64,000 bases of DNA from Desulfomicrobium orale DSM 12838. GTDB lineage: Bacteria; Desulfobacterota; Desulfovibrionia; Desulfovibrionales; Desulfomicrobiaceae. The notes beneath the pieces were generated by a model that was not told where the DNA came from, searched no databases, and worked only from the letters and a program-made list of their open reading frames with translations. Position 1 is the first letter of the stretch, and every line of letters begins with the position of its first letter. The position numbers and the translations under genes were made by a program. The DNA lies in contig NZ_CP014230.1 of the NCBI RefSeq assembly GCF_001553625.1, positions 2,294,001-2,358,000 of the forward strand, written 5' to 3'. Shown piece after piece: positions 9,968-19,255 of the stretch.

Positions 9968-10337
9968 ATGAACCAGCTTTTCTCTTTCTGCCGAACAACT
10001 CGAACGTATCAAGCCCTTCTTTCCACGTTCACATGGTATTCCGCGGGTCGATGACCGGAAAGTCATCAGCGGCATCATTTATGTCATCAAACATGGCCTG
10101 CAGTGGAAAGACGCGCCGCGCGAGTATGGCCCGTATAAAACGCTGTACAATCGTTTTTTGCGCTGGAGCCGGATGGGCGTCTTCAACAATATTTTTACCG
10201 AATTGGCAAAAACAGCGGGAAAAGATGGACGATTGATGATCGATGCAACCCACCTCAAAGCCCATCGCACCGCAGCAAGTCTGCTTAAAAAAGGGCTCTT
10301 TCCCGCTGTATCGGACGCACAAAGGGCGGTCTGAACT

Positions 10338-11597
10338 CATTGCTGTCCGGCTAAGGGATAAGAAAAGAGTCCAAAATCTCAGCGATGTGTGGTAAAAGAA
10401 ATCACCACAACATCTTGCCACACAAGGAGATTCTGGACTTGAGTCACCATAATACACTATTCTCCCAGACGCTATCTCTGATTCCCAGACATGTTTTTCA
10501 GAAACTCGAAAGACGGCACAAAACCGGGCGCTCGTCGCGTCAATTCGGTTTCAAGGAGCAGTTCACGGTCATGGCCTTCATCCAGCTTGCCGCAAGACGT
10601 TCCATGCGCGATGGCCTGCGCTGCCTTGAGGCTGCGGGAAACCGCCTGTATCACTGGGGACTGAAAAACGTGGCCCGCTCGACCTTTGCTGACGCGAACA
10701 ATTCTCGCCCCGTAGGCTTTTTCAAGGATCTGTTCGCCGAGATGTACGGCCTGTGCGCCGCAAAAGCCCCGAAGCACAAATTCCGTTTCAAATCCAAATT
10801 GTTCAGTCTGGACGCCACCACCATAAAGCTTTGCCTGTCGCTTTTTCCCTGGGCCTCGTTTCGGCAGGCCAAGGGCGGCGTCAAAGTACATACCTTGCTG
10901 GATCACGATGGCCATATCCCGGCTTTCGCAACCGTCACCGACGCCAAAATCCATGAAAGCCGCATAGCTCAGGCTATGGAGTTGCCCAAAGGCTCCATCG
11001 TGGTCTTTGACAAGGGCTTCACCAGCTATCCCTGGTTTCGGCTCCTCGGGGCAAAGGGCGTCTTTTTTGTGACCCGGCTCAAGCGCAACGCCGTTTTCAA
11101 ACTCCTGGAGCGCCGCCTCGTGAATCGCAAGACCGGCGTTACTTCCGATCACATCATTGAAGTCTCCAGCCGGGGAAAATCCTTACGCTTGCGCCGTATC
11201 GGCTATCGTGACCAGGAAACCGGGAAACACTACGAATTTTTGACCAACCATTTCCGGCTTTCGGCGAAAACCATCGCCGACATCTATAAAGACCGCTGGC
11301 AAATCGAGCTCTTCTTCAAGGAAATCAAACAAAATTTGCGCATAAAGACCTTCGTCGGCAACTCGGAAAACGCTGTCCTGATCCAGATTTACACGGCCCT
11401 GACGGTTTACCTGCTCCTCGCGTACCAGAAATTCCTCAGCCGTCTCGGACTCTCCGTACAGCAACTCTTCCAGCTCATTCAACTCAACCTGCTCGGCGAG
11501 GCATCCTTGGATGAACTCCTGAATCCCAGACGACGAAAATTCGATAATTCATATAACTTCACACTGTTAGATTACATCGCTTAGCCGGACAGCAATG
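10338..11597 (+). mobile_element. IS4-family (DUF4372-type) insertion sequence, copy 1 of 4
   Basis: A 1260-bp element with terminal inverted repeats starting CATTGCTGTCCGGCTAAG (18 bp) at both ends. It is flanked by a perfect 9-bp duplication GTCTGAACT at 10329-10337 and 11598-11606, showing simple transposition into the IS5-type transposase gene. Copy 1 differs from the others at a few codons (for example PKGS where the others have PRGS). Confidence 0.95.
10385..11584 (+). CDS. IS4-family DDE transposase, copy 1
   Basis: Up to 399 aa. The N-terminus has the DUF4372 signature HHNTLFSQTLSLIPRH; the DDE core shows SLDATTIKL (first D), IVVFDKGF (second D) and RWQIELFFKEIKQNL (the E of the YREK-like region). 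The conserved part begins at codon 19, and an AAGGAG at about 10424 sits 9 bases before TTG 10439, so translation may start there instead of ATG 10385. Intact and probably able to catalyse transposition. Confidence 0.93.
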   Translation: MCGKRNHHNILPHKEILDLSHHNTLFSQTLSLIPRHVFQKLERRHKTGRSSRQFGFKEQFTVMAFIQLAARRSMRDGLRCLEAAGNRLYHWGLKNVARSTFADANNSRPVGFFKDLFAEMYGLCAAKAPKHKFRFKSKLFSLDATTIKLCLSLFPWASFRQAKGGVKVHTLLDHDGHIPAFATVTDAKIHESRIAQAMELPKGSIVVFDKGFTSYPWFRLLGAKGVFFVTRLKRNAVFKLLERRLVNRKTGVTSDHIIEVSSRGKSLRLRRIGYRDQETGKHYEFLTNHFRLSAKTIADIYKDRWQIELFFKEIKQNLRIKTFVGNSENAVLIQIYTALTVYLLLAYQKFLSRLGLSVQQLFQLIQLNLLGEASLDELLNPRRRKFDNSYNFTLLDYIA

Positions 11598-11798
11598 GTC
11601 TGAACTCAAAACTCCATGCTGTTTGCGACGGTCACGGCAGGCCCTTGGCCATGACGCTCACAGAAGGCTAGGTGAGCGACTACAAAGGAGCCGCCTTGCT
11701 TATGGATGCTTTGCCTGAGGCCAGGGAGCTTCTGGCGGACCGCGGTTACGACGCCGACTGGTTCCGTGACGCCCTGCTCGCCAGAGGTATTACAGAGG

Positions 11799-12603
11799 TG
11801 GTCCCCATAGTTTGGACAGTTAGCAGCGGTTTCCTAGCTTGTCTTTTTCCTCATCATGCTGCCTTTAACAGCCCTTCATGGTAGCAACGCTCCGGGCTTC
11901 TCCCGCCCAAACTGCTGTGAGGCCGAGTCTGGTTGTAAAAGTCGATCCATCTGCCGATGCCGGTGCGGGCTTCCGAGCCAGTTTCGTAAGCGTTCAGGTA
12001 CACGTTCTCGTATTTGAGTGAGCGCCAGAGGCGTTCGATAAATACGTTGTCCAGCCAGCGGCCCCGGCCGTCCATGGAAATGCGGATTCCCTTGTCTCGC
12101 AGGATGTTGGTAAAGGCAAAGCTGGTAAACTGACTGCCCTGATCGGTGTTGAAGATATCGGGTTTGCCATATTTCGCCACGGCCTCTTCCAGAGCCGAGG
12201 CGCAAAAATCCGTGTCCATGGTGTTTGAGAGCCGCCAGGACAGCACTTTGCGGCTGTGCCAGTCCATGATGGCCACCAGATAGAGAAAACCTTTGCGCAT
12301 GGGGATGTAGGTAATATCCGCACACCAGACCTGATTGCTCCGATCTATGGTCAAGTCGCGCAACAGGTAGGGATAGCGTTTGTGTTCCGGGTTCGGAACA
12401 CTGGTTTTCGGCTTCTGGTACACCGCCATGAGACCCATCAACCGCATCAGACGGCGGACACGCGCTTTCTGCCAACGTTGTATCCCAGCGACACCATGTA
12501 ACGACGCATCTGGCGCACTCCAAGAAACGGCCATTCCGTGAAAGCACGGTCGATTTCCTGCATTACTGTGAGGTTTATGCCCGATTCTCCGGCTCTTTTG
12601 TAA
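11799..12603 (-). pseudogene. IS3-family OrfB transposase fragment, frameshifted and truncated
   Basis: On the minus strand 12534-11854 reads an IS3 OrfB integrase core: VWCADITYIPMRKGFLYLV, IFNTDQGSQFTS, and WRSLKYENVYLNAY with RPHSSLGGRSPE at the end (D, D, E present). Upstream coding (ALKINLTV-like, then TEWPFLGVRQMRRYMVSLGY) is in another frame, joined by a single-base shift near 12480. OrfA and the left end are gone; the fragment stops at 12603 where the IS1595 element begins. The right end with the TGGTCCCCATAG terminus is preserved at 11799. Inactive. Confidence 0.82.
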
Positions 12604-13325
12604 GGCTCTAGACCATCAGGCTATCGTCTGATAGGCTAGAAAAATGTTTGAAAACAGCAGATTAAGTCGATATAAAGTCGGAAAAATCATTGAATGCTTT
12701 TGCATCGACATTGACGCTACCAGAACCGCTCTGCTCCTGAAGTTGAACAGAAAAACCGTGAATAGGTACTTTCTGGCCTTCAGGCGGTTGATTTATCTCC
12801 ACCAGGTATCCAAAAAAGAGCAAATACTCGGTGTGGTTGAGGTTGATGAAAGTTTTTTTGGCCCCGCCCGGGTTCGTGAGCGGCCAAGCCCCCGAAAAAG
12901 GGGACGGGGCACGCTTAAACAGCCAGTCTTCGGCATCTGTGAGCGTGAGGGAGCGGTTTGCACAGAGCTGGTCACGGACTGCCCGGCCAAAACGCTTCAA
13001 GCCATCATCAGGGGCAAGGTTTCGCCTGAGAGCATTATCCATTCCGACTGCTGGAAAGGCTATGACGGACTGGTGGATGTGGGGTACGACAAACATTTCC
13101 GTATCAACAAATCCAGACACTTTGCGGAAAAATCGGTCCACATCAACGGTATCGAAGCATTCTGGAGCTTTACAAAACGCCGCCTGGCAAAGTTTAACGG
13201 TGTGAAGCAGAATTTCGAACTCCACCTCAAGGAGTGTGAATGGCGCTACAATCGAGCGCTACCTCAACTTCTCGCCAGCCTCAAACTTTTGGTGGCAAAG
13301 AACAAAGACCTGATGGTCTAGAGCC
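12604..13325 (+). mobile_element. IS1595-family insertion sequence
   Basis: A 722-bp element with terminal inverted repeats GGCTCTAGACCATCAGG at both ends. It abuts the IS3 fragment on the left and the UPF0173 gene's leader on the right. The 8 bases outside each end do not match, so no target duplication is visible and one side has probably been rearranged since insertion. Confidence 0.85.
12644..13321 (+). CDS. IS1595-family (ISXO2-like) transposase
   Basis: 225 aa. The DDE-type core shows [13 protein letters not shown] (first D, about residue 66), [12 protein letters not shown] (second D, about 129) and [16 protein letters not shown] (the N/E-containing third motif, about 165). There is no N-terminal zinc ribbon, fitting the shorter members of the family. 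The stop codon lies inside the right terminal repeat. The frame is intact. Confidence 0.88.
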   Translation: MFENSRLSRYKVGKIIECFCIDIDATRTALLLKLNRKTVNRYFLAFRRLIYLHQVSKKEQILGVVEVDESFFGPARVRERPSPRKRGRGTLKQPVFGICEREGAVCTELVTDCPAKTLQAIIRGKVSPESIIHSDCWKGYDGLVDVGYDKHFRINKSRHFAEKSVHINGIEAFWSFTKRRLAKFNGVKQNFELHLKECEWRYNRALPQLLASLKLLVAKNKDLMV

Positions 13326-13416
13326 ATGGGAAAAACGGGAAACCGGCGCGCGCTCCGGCATGAATCCAAGCCGCGCGGCCGGAAAAAACCGGGACATTCA
13401 CCCGCAAGGAGAGCTT

Positions 13417-14109
13417 ATGAATACCCTGACCTGGCACGGGCATTCCGCCTTTGCCATCACTACCAGACGGAACGCCGTTCTGGTGGACCCGTGGTTCGAC
13501 GGCAATTCCGCCGCCAAGACCAAATCCGGCGATATCCATGCCGATCTGGTGCTGGTCACCCACGACCACGCCGACCACATGGGGCAAGCTCTGGACATCT
13601 GTACGCGCACCGGGGCCAGTCTGGGCTGTATTGTGGAGCTGGCCGCCCGTTTCAGGGAATGGGGGCTCCCGGAACGCCAGATTCTGAACGGTATCGGCTT
13701 CAACATCGGCGGCACGGTGGAGCACAACGGCATCGCCGTGACCATGGTCCAGGCCACGCACTCCTGCGACGCCGGCGTGCCCGTGGGGTTCATCATCCGG
13801 CTGGAGGACGGCTACACCATCTATCACGCCGGGGACACGGGCATTCTGTCGTCCATGGCCCTGTGGGGCAAACTTTACGACATCGATCTGGCCCTGCTGC
13901 CCATCGGCGGCGTTTTCACCATGGATGCGCCCCAGGCCGCCCTGGCCGCCATGATGCTGCGCTGCAAAAAGGCCGTCCCCATGCACTGGGGCACCTTTCC
14001 CGTTCTGGCCCAGAACTGTGACGCCTTTCAGGAAGAACTGAAAAAGCTGAACCTGGAAGACGTCATGATGCGGCTGGAAGTGGGTGTTCCGGTGGGACTT
14101 TTCCGCTGA
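13417..14109 (+). CDS. UPF0173 metal-dependent hydrolase (metallo-beta-lactamase fold)
   Basis: 230 aa from ATG 13417, preceded by AAGGAG 5-10 bases upstream; the longer frame to 13240 runs into the IS1595 element and is not used. Metal-binding motifs are THDHADHMG (HxHxDH, about residue 48), THSCDAGVP, the aspartate in YHAGDTGI (about 138) and PMHWGTFP near the end. The family is widespread and its substrate is unsettled. The nearby IS1595 may have displaced its native promoter. Confidence 0.9.
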   Translation: MNTLTWHGHSAFAITTRRNAVLVDPWFDGNSAAKTKSGDIHADLVLVTHDHADHMGQALDICTRTGASLGCIVELAARFREWGLPERQILNGIGFNIGGTVEHNGIAVTMVQATHSCDAGVPVGFIIRLEDGYTIYHAGDTGILSSMALWGKLYDIDLALLPIGGVFTMDAPQAALAAMMLRCKKAVPMHWGTFPVLAQNCDAFQEELKKLNLEDVMMRLEVGVPVGLFR

Positions 14110-14132
14110 AGGAATTGCCGGTCCGCCGGATC

Positions 14133-14167
14133 AAAAAAAGAGCCGGGGAGATGTTTCTTCCCGGCTC
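14133..14167 (-). terminator. Intrinsic terminator of trpB
   Basis: On the minus strand a hairpin with arms GAGCCGGG/CCCGGCTC (14140-14167) is followed directly by seven T, a strong Rho-independent terminator placed 25 bases after the trpB stop. It lies between convergent genes. Confidence 0.88.
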
Positions 14168-14190
14168 CGCGCGTTTCCCCCGTACCCGTC

Positions 14191-15399
14191 CTACTCCATC
14201 CGGGGCACGAATTCTCCGCTCTCGACCATGCGTTCCACCTGCTCCACATCCTTGTCGCCGCGGCCGGACAGATTCACCAGCAGAATGGTGTCCGGCGAAA
14301 GTTCCGGAGCCAGGCGCAGGGCATGGGCCAGGGCGTGGGAGGACTCCAAAGCCGGAATGATCCCCTCCGTGCGGGACAGCAGGAAGAAGGCGTTCAGGGC
14401 CTCCCGGTCGCTGACGTGCACATAGCTGGCCCGGCCCGAATCCTTCAGATGGGCGTGTTCCGGCCCCACGCCGGGATAGTCCAGCCCGGCCGAGCAGGAG
14501 GCGACCTCGGCGGGCTCTCCTTTGGGGTCTTTGAGCATATACGACTTAAAGCCGTGCATGACACCCGGCTCACCCAGGCACAAAGTGGCCGCGTGCTGTC
14601 CGTACTCCAGTCCCCGGCCGCCGGGTTCCACGCCCACCAGACGGACTTCAGGATCGTCCATGAATCCGGAAAAAATCCCGATAGAGTTGGAACCGCCGCC
14701 CACGCAGGCGACGCAGTAGCCAGGCAGACGGCCTTCAGCCTCCAGCATCTGCTCTCTGGCCTCCCGTCCGATCACGGCCTGAAATTCGCGCACCATGAGC
14801 GGATACGGATGCGGCCCCACGGCGGAACCCAGCAGATAGAAGGTGTTGTCCGCATCCCGGATCCAGGCCGCCAGAGCCTCGTCCACGGCCTCCTTGAGGG
14901 TTTGCTGGCCGCTTTCGGCGGGCACCACCGTGGCACCCATCATCCGCATGCGGAACACGTTCAGCTTCTGCCGCCGGACGTCCAAAGCCCCCATGTGGAT
15001 GGCGCACTCCATGCCCATGAGCGCCGCCGTGGCGGCCGTGGCCACGCCGTGCTGCCCGGCCCCGGTTTCGGCGATGATTTTTTTCTTGCCCATACGTTTG
15101 GCCAGCAGAATCTGGCCCAGGGTGTTGTTCACCTTGTGCGCGCCCAAGTGGTTCAAGTCTTCCCGCTTGAGGTAGATCTTCGCGCCGCCGCAGTGTCTGG
15201 TCAGGTTGGCGCAGAAATAAAGCGGGCTGGGCCGGCCCGTGAAATGCTTCTGATAATACCGGTATTCCTCCCAGAACTCCGGATCTTCGCGGTACCGCTC
15301 AAAGGCCTGGGTCAGCTCGTCCAGAGCCTTTCTGATGGAATCCGGCACGAACTGTCCGCCGTAATCGCCAAAAAATCCGTCCGCCGTGGGCATGGTCAT
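14191..15399 (-). CDS. trpB: Tryptophan synthase beta chain
   Basis: 402 aa from ATG 15399 (AAGGAG 9 bases upstream; the longer frame to 15522 spans the leader hairpin). It catalyses PLP-dependent condensation of indole and serine to tryptophan. The PLP lysine is K89 in [13 protein letters not shown]; the phosphate-binding GGGSNSIG is at about residue 237 and GRGDKD near the C-terminus. N-terminal [13 protein letters not shown] is the canonical TrpB1 opening. No trpA or other trp gene is adjacent, so it is either a solo trpB or cut off from its operon. Expression is probably attenuated (see leader). Confidence 0.97.
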   Translation of the reverse strand: MTMPTADGFFGDYGGQFVPDSIRKALDELTQAFERYREDPEFWEEYRYYQKHFTGRPSPLYFCANLTRHCGGAKIYLKREDLNHLGAHKVNNTLGQILLAKRMGKKKIIAETGAGQHGVATAATAALMGMECAIHMGALDVRRQKLNVFRMRMMGATVVPAESGQQTLKEAVDEALAAWIRDADNTFYLLGSAVGPHPYPLMVREFQAVIGREAREQMLEAEGRLPGYCVACVGGGSNSIGIFSGFMDDPEVRLVGVEPGGRGLEYGQHAATLCLGEPGVMHGFKSYMLKDPKGEPAEVASCSAGLDYPGVGPEHAHLKDSGRASYVHVSDREALNAFFLLSRTEGIIPALESSHALAHALRLAPELSPDTILLVNLSGRGDKDVEQVERMVESGEFVPRME

Positions 15400-15475
15400 G
15401 AGAGCACTCCTTGTTGGTCTCGGGAATAAAAAAGCCGCGGTCAGTATGGCACTGCCGCGGCTCGTATGGTTTTCT
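15400..15475 (-). promoter_or_regulatory. trpB leader with intrinsic-terminator hairpin (attenuator candidate)
   Basis: Between the divergent upstream region and the trpB start, the minus-strand RNA forms a hairpin with arms AGCCGCGG/CCGCGGCT (15433-15440 and 15455-15462) followed by six U, about 30 bases before the trpB ATG. No gene ends here on this strand, so a terminator in this position reads as a transcription attenuator. No Trp-rich leader peptide is evident. Confidence 0.65.
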
Positions 15476-15668
15476 CCTGTCTGGATATCAGGCCGGAACA
15501 CATCCTGCGGCATGTTTTCCATGCCGCCACCACAAAAAGGAAATGGAGATGTTCCGCGCGTTCATGGGCAGCCGTCTGCACGCGCGGCATCCATTTGTCA
15601 AGCGCCATCTTCCCCGCTAAAGGAGGCCATTCGCCGGAAAACCCTCTCCAACATCAGGAAAAAACCGC

Positions 15669-16577
15669 GTGCCGACCGCTCCTTCGGACCAGACAACCGG
15701 CTCCTCCGACCCGGAACCCGCCTTCTCGCGCGCCATCGCCGTGGAAGAACCCGGCCTTGCCCGCGATCTGCTGGCCCGCGTCACCGGGCTTTCCAAAAAC
15801 GCTGTCAAGGATTGCATGATAAAAGGCGGAGTATGGCGGCGCAAAAACAGGCGAACCACCGTACGCCTGCGCCGGGCCACAGCGGCCGTCATTCCCGGCG
15901 ACCGTCTGGAAATTCATTACGATCCGCGCCTGCTGGCTCTGGTCCCTCCCGAGCCGGAGCTTGTCTTTAGAAACGAACGCTATTCCGTCTGGAACAAGCC
16001 TGCGGGAACGCTGGCCCAGGGCACGCTTTTTGCCGACCACTGCGCCATGCCGCGCCTAGTGCAGACCCGGCTTGATCTCAAAAACGAGCCGCACCCCGTA
16101 CACCGACTGGACCGGGAAGCGCGCGGCCTCATGCTTCTGGCCCGTGACGCGGACGCCGCGGCCCGGCTGGGAGCACTCTTCCGCAACGGTCTGGTGGAAA
16201 AGGAATACATGGTCGTTGTGGCGGGGCGGCCTTCCTGGACGGAGATGGAAAGTGATGCGCCTCTCGACGGCAGGGAAAGCAAATCGATGTTCCGCGTGCT
16301 GCAAACAGATCGTCCATCTGACACGGCCCTTGTCGCGGCCCGCATCGCGACCGGGCGCAGGCACCAGATCAGACGGCATCTGGCTGGTCTGGGGTATCCG
16401 GTACTGGGCGACCCGCGCTACGGACGGCGCAACACCTGCGCGCACGGCCTGCAACTTTTGGCGCAAAGCCTGGCTTTCATCTGTCCGTTCACCAAAGCGC
16501 CCATGAGCTGGAGCCTGCCTCCCCTCGTCTTCCCCCCTTCCCGCCGTCAGGCGGCCATGACCTCACGGAAAACATGA
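15669..16577 (+). CDS. RluA-family pseudouridine synthase
   Basis: 302 aa from GTG 15669. An S4-like N-terminal region (about residues 30-80: ARDLLARVTGLSKNAVKD) is followed by the catalytic domain with HRLDREARGLMLLAR (catalytic Asp in HRLD, about residue 152) and the C-terminal signature ATGRRHQIRRHLAGLGYPVLGDPRYG. It isomerises uridine to pseudouridine in rRNA or tRNA; the target site cannot be assigned. It is transcribed divergently from trpB and 31 bases ahead of bpt. The start is uncertain because no strong ribosome-binding site precedes GTG. Confidence 0.88.
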   Translation: MPTAPSDQTTGSSDPEPAFSRAIAVEEPGLARDLLARVTGLSKNAVKDCMIKGGVWRRKNRRTTVRLRRATAAVIPGDRLEIHYDPRLLALVPPEPELVFRNERYSVWNKPAGTLAQGTLFADHCAMPRLVQTRLDLKNEPHPVHRLDREARGLMLLARDADAAARLGALFRNGLVEKEYMVVVAGRPSWTEMESDAPLDGRESKSMFRVLQTDRPSDTALVAARIATGRRHQIRRHLAGLGYPVLGDPRYGRRNTCAHGLQLLAQSLAFICPFTKAPMSWSLPPLVFPPSRRQAAMTSRKT

Positions 16578-16608
16578 ACCATACGACGCGCCGCAGCCCT
16601 TGCCTCTC

Positions 16609-17337
16609 ATGATCGTCTACCAGCATCCTCAGCTTTCCCAGTCCACGGACTGCCCGTACCTGCCGAAGCAGGCCCTGTCCTATGAGCATTTCTTCGCGGA
16701 TCATCTCACCGGACACGAACTGGAAACTCTTCTTGCCGGCGGCTGGCGCAAATTCGGCCACTACTTTTTCCGCCCTGCCTGCCCCGGCTGCCTAGCCTGT
16801 ACCTCCCTGCGCATTCCCGTGGCCCGGTTTCGGCCAAGCCGCAGTCAGAAACGGGTTTTGCGCCTCTGCCGGAACGTGCGGGTCAGCTTCGGCCCGCTGC
16901 GCTACACTCCCGAACTGTTCGACCTGTACCAACTGCACGGACGGGAACGCTTCGGGCAGGAGAACTCCTTCGAGGAATTCGCGGCCAGCCTGCATTCTCC
17001 GTCCTGCCCTGCCCTGCTTGCCCGCTACGAGACTGCCGGACGGCTCGTGGCCGCAGGCTATCTGGACAAAAGCGCCCGGGCCCTGAGTTCCGTCTATTTT
17101 GTCTTCGACCCGGAGTTCGCCGCCCTGAGTCCAGGCGTATTCGGCGCGTTGCGGGAAATAGAGTACGCCCGGAGTCTGGGGCTTGATTACTACTATCTCG
17201 GATACATCGTGCCCGGATGCGAAAAAATGGCCTACAAAGGCCGGTTTCACCCGCACGAAATCTATTCCTGGACGGACAGTCGCTGGCACGAAGTTGAAAA
17301 ATGCGAGAAAAAAAGATCTGACAATCCACAATGTTAA
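16609..17337 (+). CDS. bpt: Aspartate/glutamate leucyl- (arginyl-)tRNA-protein transferase
   Basis: 242 aa from ATG 16609. It attaches an amino acid from charged tRNA to N-terminal acidic residues, marking proteins for N-end-rule degradation. The ATE1/Bpt layout is clear: N-terminal DCPYLPKQ, a Cys-rich turn RPACPGCLACTSLRIPV (about residues 58-74), and C-terminal LGYIVPGCEKMAYKGRFHP. Length matches bacterial Bpt (about 240 aa). It follows the pseudouridine synthase closely and probably shares its transcript. Confidence 0.92.
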   Translation: MIVYQHPQLSQSTDCPYLPKQALSYEHFFADHLTGHELETLLAGGWRKFGHYFFRPACPGCLACTSLRIPVARFRPSRSQKRVLRLCRNVRVSFGPLRYTPELFDLYQLHGRERFGQENSFEEFAASLHSPSCPALLARYETAGRLVAAGYLDKSARALSSVYFVFDPEFAALSPGVFGALREIEYARSLGLDYYYLGYIVPGCEKMAYKGRFHPHEIYSWTDSRWHEVEKCEKKRSDNPQC

Positions 17338-17446
17338 CCTTCAGATCGATTTTTTTTTCGGATCTTCCGGGCGGTATCTGCCCATTTCAGTCTGGACAGG
17401 TCCGGATTAAATCTTAGTGTCAGCTTCACCAATCAAGGAGTTTATA

Positions 17447-18631
17447 ATGGAACACCGCACAGTCTATCTGGACAACAACGCCACCACTCCCCTGCACCCG
17501 GAAGTCAAGAAGACTCTGATCGAGGGGCTCGAAATATTCGGTAATCCATCCAGCATGCATGCCTTCGGCCGCGAAGCCCGCGAGAAAATAGAAGGCGCGC
17601 GCAAAAACGTGGCCACTTTCATCGGCGCGGCTCCGGAAGAAATTCTCTTCGTGGGCAGCGGCTCCGAAGCCAACAACACGGTCCTGTCCCTGCTGCGCTG
17701 CGACAGCACGTCCTGCGCCTGCGCCCTGAGCCAGCGGCCTGATCTGATCACCACCGCCATCGAGCATCCCTGTGTGCTGAATACGGCCCGCAATCTGGGC
17801 CGCAACGGACACAAGGTTCATTACCTCAAAGTGGACGGATACGGCCGCATCGATCTGGACGAACTGGCCAGAACCCTTTCCCCTTCGGTGGGTCTGGTGT
17901 CCATCATGACGGCTAACAACGAGATCGGCACCATTCAGGACATCAAGGAGGCGGCCCGTCTGACCCACGAGGCCGGAGCCCTGTTCCACACCGATGCCGT
18001 GCAGGCCGTGGGCAAAATACCCATCGACGTCAAAAACCTGGACGTGGATTTTCTGACTCTGTCCGGACACAAGATCTATGGGCCCAAGGGTGTCGGCGCC
18101 CTGTACGTCAAGAAGGGCGCTCCTTACTGCCCCCTCATTCTGGGCGGGCATCAGGAATTCGGGCGGCGTGCGGGCACGGAAAATTCCCTCGGTATCATCG
18201 GTCTGGGCAAGGCAGTGGAAATGCGCGCCCTGGAAATGGAAGCCGAGGAAAAACGCCTGCTGGAAATGAAGAAAGCATTGAAGGACGGCATCGCGACCAG
18301 CATCCCGGACGTGCTGTTCATGGGACACCCCGAACACAGCCTGCCCGGCACCCTGAACGTGTCTTTCGCCGGAGCCGAGGGCGAGGCCATTCTGCTCTAT
18401 CTGGATCTGGCCGGAATCGCCGTGTCCACGGGCTCGGCCTGCGCGTCGGGCTCTCTGGACCCGTCCCACGTGATCATGGCCACGGGCGTACCGGTGGAAA
18501 ACGCCCATGGCTCCATACGCATCAGTCTGGGCCGCGAAAACACCATGGATGATGTGGCCTATGTGCTGGAAAAGCTGCCGCCCATCATCGCCCGCATCCG
18601 GGAAATGTCCACCGTCTACAGGAGAAAATAA
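17447..18631 (+). CDS. nifS: Cysteine desulfurase NifS
   Basis: 394 aa from ATG 17447 with AAGGAG upstream. The PLP enzyme removes sulfur from cysteine and passes a persulfide to the scaffold NifU. The PLP lysine is K209 (LSGHKIYGPKG) and the catalytic cysteine C332 (STGSACASGS). N-terminal YLDNNATTPLHPEV is diagnostic for class I NifS/IscS. Oddity: a short Cys-rich stretch CDSTSCACALSQR at residues 85-97. The stop abuts nifU with no gap, so the two are co-translated. No nitrogenase genes are near, so general Fe-S assembly is likely. Confidence 0.96.
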   Translation: MEHRTVYLDNNATTPLHPEVKKTLIEGLEIFGNPSSMHAFGREAREKIEGARKNVATFIGAAPEEILFVGSGSEANNTVLSLLRCDSTSCACALSQRPDLITTAIEHPCVLNTARNLGRNGHKVHYLKVDGYGRIDLDELARTLSPSVGLVSIMTANNEIGTIQDIKEAARLTHEAGALFHTDAVQAVGKIPIDVKNLDVDFLTLSGHKIYGPKGVGALYVKKGAPYCPLILGGHQEFGRRAGTENSLGIIGLGKAVEMRALEMEAEEKRLLEMKKALKDGIATSIPDVLFMGHPEHSLPGTLNVSFAGAEGEAILLYLDLAGIAVSTGSACASGSLDPSHVIMATGVPVENAHGSIRISLGRENTMDDVAYVLEKLPPIIARIREMSTVYRRK

Positions 18632-19237
18632 ATGAACGCCAAATGGGTTTATTCGGATAAGGTCAAGGATCACTTCATGAATCCGCGCAATCTCATGCGC
18701 GAGGAGGACGAGTCCGGATTCGACGGCATCGGGCACACGGGCAATATCAAGTGTGGCGACGAGATGATGGTCTATATCAAAGTCGATCCCGCCAACCTGA
18801 CCGTCACGGATTGCAAGTGGCGCACCTACGGCTGCGCCAGCGCCATTGCCAGCACTTCCATGCTCTCGGAAATGGTCGTCGGCATGACTCTGGACCAAGC
18901 CTATACCATAAAGGCCAAAGACATCCTGAAGAATCTGGACGGCCTGCCGGACAACAAGGTGCACTGCTCGGTGCTGGGGGACAAGGCCCTCCGGGCGGCC
19001 ATCGACGACTATTACCACAAAAACGGCATGGAGGACCGCATCACCACTCAAGGCGCGCGGGTGGTCTGCCAGTGCATGCAGGTCACGGACGAAGATATCG
19101 AGCACGCCGTTCTGGACGGCGCCAGAAGCTTCACCGAATTGCAGGAAATGACCAAGATCGGCACGGGCTGTGGCGAATGCCAGGACGAGGCCCAGCGGGT
19201 TTTGAGCGAATATGTGCAGAAACACTTCGGCCTGTGA
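18632..19237 (+). CDS. nifU: Fe-S scaffold NifU (N-terminal and ferredoxin-like domains)
   Basis: 201 aa. IscU-like domain with scaffold cysteines C41 (IKCGDE), C68 (YGCAS) and C112 (VHCSV), then a BFD-like [2Fe-2S] domain with C146, C148, C180 and C183 (VCQCMQ and TGCGECQ). The C-terminal Nfu domain of classical NifU is absent, a form common in sulfate reducers. It begins directly after the nifS stop and takes sulfur from NifS to build transient clusters for apoproteins. Confidence 0.95.
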   Translation: MNAKWVYSDKVKDHFMNPRNLMREEDESGFDGIGHTGNIKCGDEMMVYIKVDPANLTVTDCKWRTYGCASAIASTSMLSEMVVGMTLDQAYTIKAKDILKNLDGLPDNKVHCSVLGDKALRAAIDDYYHKNGMEDRITTQGARVVCQCMQVTDEDIEHAVLDGARSFTELQEMTKIGTGCGECQDEAQRVLSEYVQKHFGL

Positions 19238-19255
19238 GGCGTTTCGCGGACTCGT

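Larger units (their letters stand above)
9968..11800 (+). pseudogene. IS5-family (IS427-type) transposase remnant split by IS4-family copy 1
   Basis: The left part (9968-10337) encodes an IS5-type N-terminus (reading SHGIPRVDDRKVISGI, then LQWKDAPREYGPY and MIDATHLKAHRTAA), with one extra base near 9980 breaking the initial frame. The right part (11598-11800) encodes ARELLADRGYDADWFRDALL. They are separated by the 1260-bp IS4-family element, and the insertion site is flanked by GTCTGAACT on both sides. The C-terminus is missing: the frame stops at the edge of an IS3 fragment at about 11799. Both halves join on removal of the insert, so this is one older element, now dead. Confidence 0.85.

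Noticed and set aside
13240..13416. N-terminal extension of the UPF0173 gene
   Set aside because: It lies within the IS1595 element and lacks conservation; the ribosome-binding site favours ATG 13417.
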